Program-made: the position numbers and the translations under genes | Assembly: GCF_000282455.1 (NCBI RefSeq) | Contig: NZ_AKJG01000155.1 | Location: 1 to 64,000, forward strand | Length of the DNA stretch: 64,000 bases | Reading direction: 5' to 3' | Source of the DNA: Pseudomonas sp. GM74 | GTDB lineage: Bacteria > Pseudomonadota > Gammaproteobacteria > Pseudomonadales > Pseudomonadaceae | Notes under the pieces: generated by a model | What the model was told of the DNA's origin: nothing | What the model saw: only the letters and a program-made list of their open reading frames with translations | Databases searched by the model: none | In this document: positions 58,295 to 64,000 of the stretch, piece after piece | Layout: every line of letters begins with the position of its first letter | How positions within the stretch are numbered: position 1 is the stretch's first letter

Positions 58295-58836
58295 GTTCTG
58301 TACTCATGCCGGGTTGTCTGTTCTCAAGGGGTTTATGGGGGTGGTCTGATGTGGTGGTTGTTGTAGTGATTTTTATTTCCTGTTGGTTTTTTACAGGTTT
58401 TATTTGTTTGCTGTATTGCTCTTCGAATTCTTGAGTGTGGGGTATGCTTTAATGATTGCTCAAAAAATATAATTTGCTGTAAGAGTAATTGGATACTTGG
58501 TGTGTGATATTTCTGGTGTGAGTGTTGAGTGCGAAAATATCAGTTACGTTTAACGGGGAGATAGAGGCTAGTGCTTGTCGGGCGCGACCGATCAAACTGG
58601 CGCTCGGAAAATTTTGGTCGTAAATCGACAGGGGGGACTGCTGGAAAGTGCGGCACGCTGACGCTGATACAGTTTTTAATTCATTCTGTTCGAGGGATTT
58701 TTGTAGGAGAAATCCGTGTTGTTTGTAGGGTATGTCTCTTGGTGTGGGTGGCCGGGAGGGGCGACATGCCATGGGTGAAACGACTAGGCTATTGTGCGGG
58801 CTCTAAAAATTCGAACAGCGAAAATTGGACTTGCCC
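58295..58836. other. T/G-rich gene-free pocket before the BvgA-like regulator
   Basis: 542 bp of visibly lower GC than the surrounding genome, especially 58350-58530. No open frame looks like a gene. It must hold divergent promoters for the two-TM protein and the regulator. Its composition, together with the unknown neighbouring gene, suggests a strain-variable site. Confidence 0.55.
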
Positions 58837-59463
58837 ATGAATAAAGTGCTGATCGTGGATGATCACCCCGTCATTCGTCTTGCGGTACGTATGCTAATGG
58901 AGCGTCATGGCTACGAAGTTATTGCAGAAACCGATAATGGTGTGGATGCACTGCAACTAGCCCGTGAACTTATGCCGGACATTGTCATTCTGGATATCGG
59001 GATTCCGAAGCTGGACGGGTTGGAAGTCATCGCGCGTTTGTCTTCGACCTCAATGCCAATGAAAGTGCTGATTTTGACTTCCCAGGCGCCGGGACATTTT
59101 TCGATGCGTTGCATGCAATCCGGTGCAGCCGGTTATGTCTGCAAGCAACAAGACCTCACGGAGTTGCTCAGCGCAATAAAGGCCGTGTTGTCAGGCTACA
59201 GTTACTTTCCTAATCAAGCCTTGCATACCGTGCGTTGCAGTTTGGGGAACGCCAGTGAGGCCGATATGGTTGATCGATTGTCGGGACGGGAAATGATGGT
59301 CCTGCAACAGTTGGCTCGAGGAAAGACTAATAAGGAGATTGCCGATGGAATGTTTCTCAGCAATAAAACAGTCAGTACTTACAAGACCCGCCTGTTGCTC
59401 AAGCTGAATGCGCGGTCTCTGGTCGATCTGATCGAGCTGGCACAACGAAATGGTCTGGTGTGA
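58837..59463 (+). CDS. BvgA/EvgA-type LuxR-family response regulator (orphan)
   Basis: A 208-aa regulator. Receiver domain (1-120): VDDHPVIRLAVRML, phospho-Asp in DIVILDIGIPKLDG, T/K switch residues LTSQAP and VCKQQD. LuxR helix-turn-helix (about 145-205): LSGREMMVLQQLARGKTNKEIADGMFLSNKTVSTYKTRLL. It is of the BvgA/EvgA branch, normally paired with a BvgS-like hybrid kinase, but none is adjacent. The ATG at 58837 is used; a TTG four codons upstream is possible. Confidence 0.9.
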   Translation: MNKVLIVDDHPVIRLAVRMLMERHGYEVIAETDNGVDALQLARELMPDIVILDIGIPKLDGLEVIARLSSTSMPMKVLILTSQAPGHFSMRCMQSGAAGYVCKQQDLTELLSAIKAVLSGYSYFPNQALHTVRCSLGNASEADMVDRLSGREMMVLQQLARGKTNKEIADGMFLSNKTVSTYKTRLLLKLNARSLVDLIELAQRNGLV

Positions 59464-59509
59464 TGGCGTAACAGCGCGACAAGGGTCGCTTGGTGGGGTA
59501 TGGCACTTA

Positions 59510-59540
59510 GAAAAAAAGCCTCCGTTTCGGGAGGCTTTCA
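59510..59540. terminator. Bidirectional terminator
   Basis: AAAGCCTCC-GTTTC-GGGAGGCTTT preceded by an A run, between the convergent regulator and PA3496-like genes. Confidence 0.88.
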
Positions 59541-59544
59541 GGTG

Positions 59545-59724
59545 TCATAAGTCAAAATCGTAATCGGCCAATTGCTTTTGCAGTCGGCGCTCCTCCAGCA
59601 GGTTGTCGATGGTGCGGCGTTTGCTCAGATTAGTTTTCGCTACTTCAACCACCGGCTCAGCGTCATCGGTTTCGGCGGTGGTGAAATCGTCTTCTACGTC
59701 CAATTGCTCTTTGCCAGTACTCAT
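59545..59724 (-). CDS. PA3496-family small protein (putative envelope integrity)
   Basis: A 59-aa acidic-then-basic protein, MSTGKEQLDVEDDF ... LLEERRLQKQLADYDFDL. I match it from memory to the PA3496 family, conserved in pseudomonads next to nth. The second half (RRTIDNLLEERRLQKQL) should form one amphipathic helix. The ATG has a GGAG site 8 bp upstream. It is short enough to be missed by standard length cut-offs. Confidence 0.8.
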   Translation of the reverse strand: MSTGKEQLDVEDDFTTAETDDAEPVVEVAKTNLSKRRTIDNLLEERRLQKQLADYDFDL

Positions 59725-59830
59725 TTAGTTGCTCCAGGCTAAGAAGGCCTTTGGCGCTCCTTATATCGACAATCTCCCGGCGGGTAAAAAAGATTTTTTC
59801 AATCGACAAATCAATAAACCTAATAGCGGC

Positions 59831-60469
59831 TCAATCGTCGGAGGTTTTGTGCTTGTATTCGCACAAGTCCTCGATCCGGCAGCTCCCGCATCGGGGCTTG
59901 CGGGCCAGGCAAACATAGCGGCCGTGAAGGATCAGCCAGTGATGGGAGTCGAGCAGGTACTCCCTGGGCACGAATTTCATCAGTTTTTTCTCGACTTCCA
60001 CCACATTCTTGCCGGGGGCAATGCCCGTCCGGTTGCTGACCCTGAAAATATGCGTGTCGACGGCCATGGTCAGCTGACGGAATGCCGTATTGAGTACCAC
60101 ATTGGCGGTCTTGCGGCCGACGCCGGGCAGCGCCTCCAGCTCTTCGCGGGTTTGTGGGACTTCGCCGGCGTGACGCTCGACCAGCAAGCGACAGGTTTCG
60201 ATCACGTTTTTCGCTTTGCTGTTGTATAGGCCGATGGTCTTGATGTACTCCGACAGCCCCTCGACACCCAGTGCATGGATCGCTGCCGGGGTATTGGCGA
60301 CCGGGAACAGCCTGGCTGTGGCCTTGTTGACGCCGACATCGGTCGATTGCGCCGAGAGAATCACGGCAATCAGCAGTTCGAAGGGTGAGGAATAGGCCAG
60401 CTCGGTCTTTGGTTCCGGGTTGTCCTCATGCAGTCTGCGGAAGATTTCCAGACGTTTTGCGGCATTCAT
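59831..60469 (-). CDS. nth: Endonuclease III (DNA glycosylase/AP lyase)
   Basis: A 212-aa bifunctional base-excision repair enzyme removing oxidised pyrimidines. Catalytic K120 and D138 sit in the helix-hairpin-helix-GPD region (LPGVGRKTANVVL; VDTHIFRV), and the 4Fe-4S ligands are C187, C194, C197 and C203, all at E. coli numbering. It is the last gene of the rnf operon, as in other gammaproteobacteria. Confidence 0.97.
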   Translation of the reverse strand: MNAAKRLEIFRRLHEDNPEPKTELAYSSPFELLIAVILSAQSTDVGVNKATARLFPVANTPAAIHALGVEGLSEYIKTIGLYNSKAKNVIETCRLLVERHAGEVPQTREELEALPGVGRKTANVVLNTAFRQLTMAVDTHIFRVSNRTGIAPGKNVVEVEKKLMKFVPREYLLDSHHWLILHGRYVCLARKPRCGSCRIEDLCEYKHKTSDD

Positions 60470-60494
60470 GGGCAGTGCGTTTCCTCGAGGGCAA

Positions 60495-61079
60495 TCAATG
60501 TGTGGGCGTGGGGCGCCAGGCCTGCCAGGCGGCGATCAGCAGCCCGAGCAGGATAAACCCGCCAGGGACCAATGTGGCCAGGCGCAGGCCACCGTCAGCC
60601 ATTAGTATCCAGCCTTGCCAGTCAGTTTGTATCGCGTCGAAAAGCCACGATAGATGGTTTCCAAGAGTTCCATTGCCGATGAGTTCGCGCAGCAGGCCCA
60701 ACGCGATCATCAACGTGGCAAACAGGCCGTTGAGTCGCAGGCGTTGACGCCAATCGTTCTGAAAGAACCCGGTGTGTTCCAGTACGACGCATTGCAAGGC
60801 GATCAAGGCGCCGTAGAACCCCAGATGCTGCTGCCATTGCAGCGACCAGGCTTGTGCCATGAGTTCCGCGCAACTGGTGAGTGTGGCCGCCAACAGGATG
60901 CTGGTCAGCAAGCGGGTCGCCGGGACCAGTCGGGATCGCAAGGCGCCCATGGCCAGGCTGAACAACTGGGTGACCACCATGAACATCAGGCACAGGCCAA
61001 CCGCGGCCGTCAACGAGTGGGTGGCGCCGATCAGCGGCGTTAGCATCAAGGTGTTGCGCAGAATCGGTGAGTTATCCAT
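60495..61079 (-). CDS. rnfE: Rnf electron-transport complex subunit E
   Basis: A 194-aa integral membrane subunit with about six helices (RnfA/RnfE/NqrD family). It includes ILRNTLMLTPLIGATHSLTAAVG at the N-terminus and CVVLEHTGFFQNDWRQRLRLNGLF. The usual family cysteines of the membrane Fe site are partly recognisable (TSCAELMAQ, QCVVLEH). The sequence looks diverged from textbook RnfE. The ATG at 61079 overlaps the end of rnfG by 8 bp. Confidence 0.82.
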   Translation of the reverse strand: MDNSPILRNTLMLTPLIGATHSLTAAVGLCLMFMVVTQLFSLAMGALRSRLVPATRLLTSILLAATLTSCAELMAQAWSLQWQQHLGFYGALIALQCVVLEHTGFFQNDWRQRLRLNGLFATLMIALGLLRELIGNGTLGNHLSWLFDAIQTDWQGWILMADGGLRLATLVPGGFILLGLLIAAWQAWRPTPTH

Positions 61080-61683
61080 GGGCAGGGATTCCGAGCAGTT
61101 GTTGCCGGTGTTCATCGAAGTAGCGCAAGGCGTCGTGGACGGCATTGATCACCGCTCTTGAAGTGATGGTTGCGCCTGCGATCTGATCGAATTGCCCCTG
61201 ATCCTTTTTCAGCGCCCAGCCGCTGTCACCGGGTTCTGTTCGAGATTTGCCGGAAAAGACCTGGAGCCAGGCATTGGGCCAGTCGGCGATCCGCGCGCCC
61301 AGCCCTGGTGTTTCCGACTGTTTGAGGGTTTTGACGCCCAGCAACCTGCCATTGCCGTCGATAGCGATCAACAGGTCGATGGCGCCGGCGTAGCCAAGGG
61401 TTTGACTGCGCAGCAACACCGCGACGGGTTGATCGGCCCGGGTCGCCAGATAACCACCCAGCAAGGAGCTGTTGGTCAGTGCGGTTGCTTCAATCTTTAT
61501 CGGGTGTTCGAGTGGTTGATTGTCGTAGCTGTCCGGCGCGATCAGGTCCAGCAGATGACGGCTGTCGATCAGGCGCTGTTGGGCTGCAATGCGTGGCGCA
61601 CTGCCGAGTTGCACGAAGTAGGTCATGCCAAGGCCCAGTGCGGCCAACAGCACCACAAGCGCGATGCTTGATGTCCGGTTCAT
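61072..61683 (-). CDS. rnfG: Rnf complex FMN-binding subunit G
   Basis: A 203-aa subunit with one N-terminal transmembrane helix (about 5-24) and a periplasmic FMN-binding domain. The flavin attachment motif is AGATITSRAV, in which the second Thr carries covalent FMN in the family; GVKTLKQSETPGLGARI is also typical. Overlaps rnfD by four bases. Confidence 0.9.
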   Translation of the reverse strand: MNRTSSIALVVLLAALGLGMTYFVQLGSAPRIAAQQRLIDSRHLLDLIAPDSYDNQPLEHPIKIEATALTNSSLLGGYLATRADQPVAVLLRSQTLGYAGAIDLLIAIDGNGRLLGVKTLKQSETPGLGARIADWPNAWLQVFSGKSRTEPGDSGWALKKDQGQFDQIAGATITSRAVINAVHDALRYFDEHRQQLLGIPAHG

Positions 61684-62666
61684 GGCGCCGCCGGCTGTTG
61701 CCTGGCCGCCACGAACCGCTCCAGCGCCGGCACGCACAGGTTCATCAACAGCACGGCGAAGGCGATGCCGTCCGGGTAGCCACCCCAGGTACGAATCAGA
61801 TAAGTCAGAAGCCCTACGCCGACGCCGAACAGCAATTTCGCGCGTGGGTTTCTGGCGCCGGACACCGGTTCGGTAATGATGAAGAACGCCCCGAGCATGG
61901 TCGCGCCAGTCAGCAGATGAAACAACGGCGAGCCATGGGAGTCGGAGCCCGAACCGTTCCAGCACAGCAGGCTGACGATGAACAGGCTGGCCAGCATTCC
62001 GAGCGGTGCATGCCAACTGATCACCCTTCGTTGCAGGAGAAACATTCCACCCGCCACAAAGGCCAGGTTCAGCCATTCCACCCCTCGGCCGCCAAAGTGG
62101 CCGAATGCCGGGTTGTCGGCAAACAGTTCATCCATGGTCAGGCTTTTGTTGATCCGCAGACTGTCCAGTGCCGTGGCCTGTACCCATGCATCCGGCGCCT
62201 GGCCGACACCGAACACGTGCCCTAAACCGCTCAGCAGATCCATGCCATGGGGGGATGGCCAAAGGGTCATTGGTTGGGGAAAGGTCACCAGCACCAGGGC
62301 AAGACCGAGCATCGCCGGGTTGAAGGGATTCGAAGCGACGCCGCCATACAAGTGCTTGCCGAACACCATCGCAAAAACAGCAGCACTGAGGGGCAGCCAC
62401 CATGGGCAGTAAGGCGGCAGCGCCAGAGCCAGCAATGTGGCACTGACCAGCGCGCTGCCGTCACTCAAGGTTGGCCCCGGCGGTCGCTTGCGCAAATGCA
62501 CGACGACGGCCTCGACGGCCAACGCGGCAGTGGCCGCCAGAACCAGATTGATCAAAACGCCCCAGCCATACAGCCAGAACGCTGCCAGAATTCCCGGCAG
62601 CGTGGCCAACAGCACCAGTTTCATCGCCTGTTGCAGGCGATCATCAACTGCGTCAAGGGGTGGCAT
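61680..62666 (-). CDS. rnfD: Rnf complex subunit D
   Basis: A 328-aa integral membrane subunit (NqrB/RnfD family) with about nine helices. [24 protein letters not shown] is the family core and [16 protein letters not shown] carries the FMN-linking threonine. It follows rnfB directly, overlapping it by 14 bp, with no rnfC between them. Confidence 0.92.
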   Translation of the reverse strand: MPPLDAVDDRLQQAMKLVLLATLPGILAAFWLYGWGVLINLVLAATAALAVEAVVVHLRKRPPGPTLSDGSALVSATLLALALPPYCPWWLPLSAAVFAMVFGKHLYGGVASNPFNPAMLGLALVLVTFPQPMTLWPSPHGMDLLSGLGHVFGVGQAPDAWVQATALDSLRINKSLTMDELFADNPAFGHFGGRGVEWLNLAFVAGGMFLLQRRVISWHAPLGMLASLFIVSLLCWNGSGSDSHGSPLFHLLTGATMLGAFFIITEPVSGARNPRAKLLFGVGVGLLTYLIRTWGGYPDGIAFAVLLMNLCVPALERFVAARQQPAAP

Positions 62667-63666
62667 GGGCGTCCACCAGGCGTTCGGCTTCAGCGAGTGC
62701 GCGCTCCAGGGCTTCGATTTGCTCCGCCGCTGCTTCGTTGGTCCGAGCCTTCTTGAGTTCGGCGCGGCGCATGGCCAACTGGATCTTGGCCCGTTTCAGA
62801 TCGGCATCATTTGACGACACAGCTGCGACCGTCGGTGCAGGGGCCGATGGGGCGACGCTTTCCAGTTGCGCCAGGTTTTGTTCGGCGGCTTCGAACTGTT
62901 GTTGCAGGACAATCAACTGCGATTGCTGTTCGAAGGTCGGTGGATGTCCGAAGGCCCTCAGCGATTTGTGCAACTGCGCCCGACTCATCGCCACATCGAT
63001 TTTGGCCTTTTTCAGCGCGGCATCGGCATTGGCGGTTTTCTGTGCGCGGACGCGCTCGAGGGCCGCCTGCACCGGGTCGGCTGTCGTCTCGGCAGGTTGC
63101 GCCGCTCGCTGCCTTGCCTGGCGTTCGGCGATTTTCTGTTGCTCCTCACGCTGCAAGCGAGCATTGCGTTGTTCGAAACGCCGTCGTGCGTGATCGCGCT
63201 TGACGGTACGGGCCTGCCGCGCCTGCGGTGTGAGGGCCAGGCCCCCGACAACGGGCAGTACCGTGTTCGGCGGCAGTGGGCGCATTTCGATGCAGTCCAC
63301 CGGGCAGGGTGCCACGCAGAGGTCGCAACCGGTGCACTCATCGATGATCACCGTGTGCATCAGTTTGGCCGCGCCGACGATGGCATCGACCGGGCAGGCC
63401 TGAATGCACTTGGTGCAACCAATGCACTCGGCCTCGCGGATGTAGGCGATCTGCGCCGGGGCAGAGCCACGGCTGACATCCAGCTCCAGCACCGGCACCT
63501 TCAGCAGTTCGGCCAGGGCCGCGATGGTTTCGTTGCCGCCGGGCGGACACTTGTTGATCGGCTCGCCATTGGCGATGCCTTCGGCGTACGGCTTGCACCC
63601 GGGGTGGCCGCACTTGCCGCATTGGGTTTGCGGCAAGAGGGCGTCGATGCTTTGAATCAGACTCAT
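62653..63666 (-). CDS. rnfB: Rnf complex ferredoxin-type subunit B with long C-terminal extension
   Basis: A 337-aa Fe-S protein. An Fe4S cluster domain (C16, C19, C24, C40) is followed by two 4Fe-4S ferredoxin motifs (C81/84/87/91 and C111/114/117/121). The usual N-terminal membrane helix is absent from this start. Residues 145-337 are an unusual Ala/Arg/Lys-rich helical extension with two copies of a 21-residue unit (about 215-235 and 288-308, both [16 protein letters not shown]-like then MSRAQL/MRRAEL). The [14 protein letters not shown] segment resembles RnfC C-terminal tails. Confidence 0.9.
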   Translation of the reverse strand: MSLIQSIDALLPQTQCGKCGHPGCKPYAEGIANGEPINKCPPGGNETIAALAELLKVPVLELDVSRGSAPAQIAYIREAECIGCTKCIQACPVDAIVGAAKLMHTVIIDECTGCDLCVAPCPVDCIEMRPLPPNTVLPVVGGLALTPQARQARTVKRDHARRRFEQRNARLQREEQQKIAERQARQRAAQPAETTADPVQAALERVRAQKTANADAALKKAKIDVAMSRAQLHKSLRAFGHPPTFEQQSQLIVLQQQFEAAEQNLAQLESVAPSAPAPTVAAVSSNDADLKRAKIQLAMRRAELKKARTNEAAAEQIEALERALAEAERLVDAHATP

Positions 63667-64000
63667 GTTTTGATCAGTCCGCTGAATCCGAGAAAGGCCA
63701 CTGCGATCAGGCCGGCGCCGATCAGGTCGATCGGCAAGCCGCGAAAGGGCAGGGGAACATCGTTGTCGGCCGTGCGTTCACGTAAATCAGTGAACAGGCT
63801 CAACACCAGCCAGAAGCCCAGCCCTGCACCGAGGCTCATGGTCGTGGCGTGAAAGAAACCCTTGTCTTCCTGAGCGTTGAGCAAGGTCACGCCGAGCACG
63901 CCGGCATTGCCCAGCAGCAACGGCCAGAGGCCTTCGAACGGCAGTGTCGAAAACACCCGTGCCAGCAACTTCAGCAACGGGCTGATCAGCAACACGCTCA
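63663..64000 (-). CDS. rnfA: Rnf complex subunit A (5' truncated by window)
   Basis: The C-terminal 112 codons of an RnfA/NqrE-type membrane subunit; the frame runs off the window edge at 64000. It has [25 protein letters not shown] and ends LGFSGLIKT. Normal RnfA is about 190 aa, so roughly 80 residues lie beyond. The typical second-half helix cysteine (NCAVLG) reads NAGVLG here, a loss of the conserved cysteine. It overlaps rnfB by four bases and starts the operon. Confidence 0.82.
   Translation of the reverse strand, partial: SVLLISPLLKLLARVFSTLPFEGLWPLLLGNAGVLGVTLLNAQEDKGFFHATTMSLGAGLGFWLVLSLFTDLRERTADNDVPLPFRGLPIDLIGAGLIAVAFLGFSGLIKT

Noticed and set aside
58571-58840. 89-codon frame upstream of the BvgA-like regulator
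   Set aside because: Trp/Gly/Arg-rich non-natural composition and overlaps the regulator start; no ribosome site.

Overview
The window looks like chromosome of a fluorescent pseudomonad (Pseudomonas fluorescens group). The grounds are high-GC Pseudomonas codon use, gene neighbourhoods shared with other pseudomonads (rpsP-rimM-trmD-rplS; xerD-dsbC-hom-thrC; glpFKRD; grxD-bfrB-bfd-peroxiredoxin-rnt-pyrC-motY-argG; rnf-nth), and many intergenic palindromic REP pairs built on GTGGGAGCGGGCTTGCCCGC-type or GTAGGAGC-type units. It holds almost entirely core and soft-core genes. I see no prophage, insertion sequence, CRISPR array, tRNA or rRNA.

Layout. 1-1632: end of a general L-amino-acid ABC transporter (aapM partial, aapP). 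1868-3821: GntR regulator overlapping a CynX/NimT-type exporter gene. 3835-9086 (minus): a chaperone-usher fimbrial operon (DUF1120 pilin-like, chaperone, usher, DUF1120 tip-like), with a divergent LuxR-type response regulator at 9469. 10202-12057: SnoaL-like protein, GIY-YIG protein, GST. 12096-13450 (minus): ndpA/yejK and an anchored glutaredoxin. 13847: HU (hupN). 14200-22215 (minus): rlmF, valS, an MHS transporter, a CNNM/CBS protein and a CcsA/YpjD-like protein. 22426-25997: ffh, rpsP, rimM, trmD, rplS. 26097-30988: xerD, dsbC, hom, thrC. 31108-35203: a kinase-less BvgS-like receptor, DUF3509, a TIGR02285 periplasmic protein and a CaiB-type CoA transferase. 35352-39052: yaeQ, recJ, an old-yellow-enzyme reductase. 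39120-44235 (minus): the glycerol operon glpF-glpK-glpR-glpD. 44585-45939: ybaK-like and PhzF-like proteins. 45991-48017 (minus): argF followed by an FbpC-like ABC ATPase. 48593-51140: molybdopterin oxidoreductase and grxD. 51336-53142: bfrB, bfd, 2-Cys peroxiredoxin. 53319-57451: rnt, pyrC, motY, argG. 57596-59463: a T-rich variable pocket with a two-TM protein of unknown function and an orphan BvgA/EvgA-like regulator. 59545-64000 (minus): a PA3496-like small protein, nth, and an rnf operon (A partial, B, D, G, E) that has no rnfC.

Links between genes. Arginine synthesis (argF, argG) appears co-regulated: both promoters carry a match to the Pseudomonas ArgR motif TGTCGC-N8-AA, each with a second half-site 21 bp away. 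Glycerol uptake and catabolism form one locus with GlpR-like palindromes at both ends. Iron and thiol metabolism (BfrB, Bfd with a Fur-like box, Grx4, Prx) is clustered. Threonine synthesis (hom, thrC) is adjacent to the Dsb isomerase.

The most unusual points are the Rnf operon, where rnfB runs straight into rnfD and RnfB carries a long repeat-bearing C-terminal extension that resembles an RnfC tail, and the BvgS-like sensor that stops exactly after its PAS domain. Two orphan response regulators, a gene remnant upstream of the molybdoenzyme, and an uncharacterised two-TM protein also deserve attention. No clearly new multi-gene system was found.
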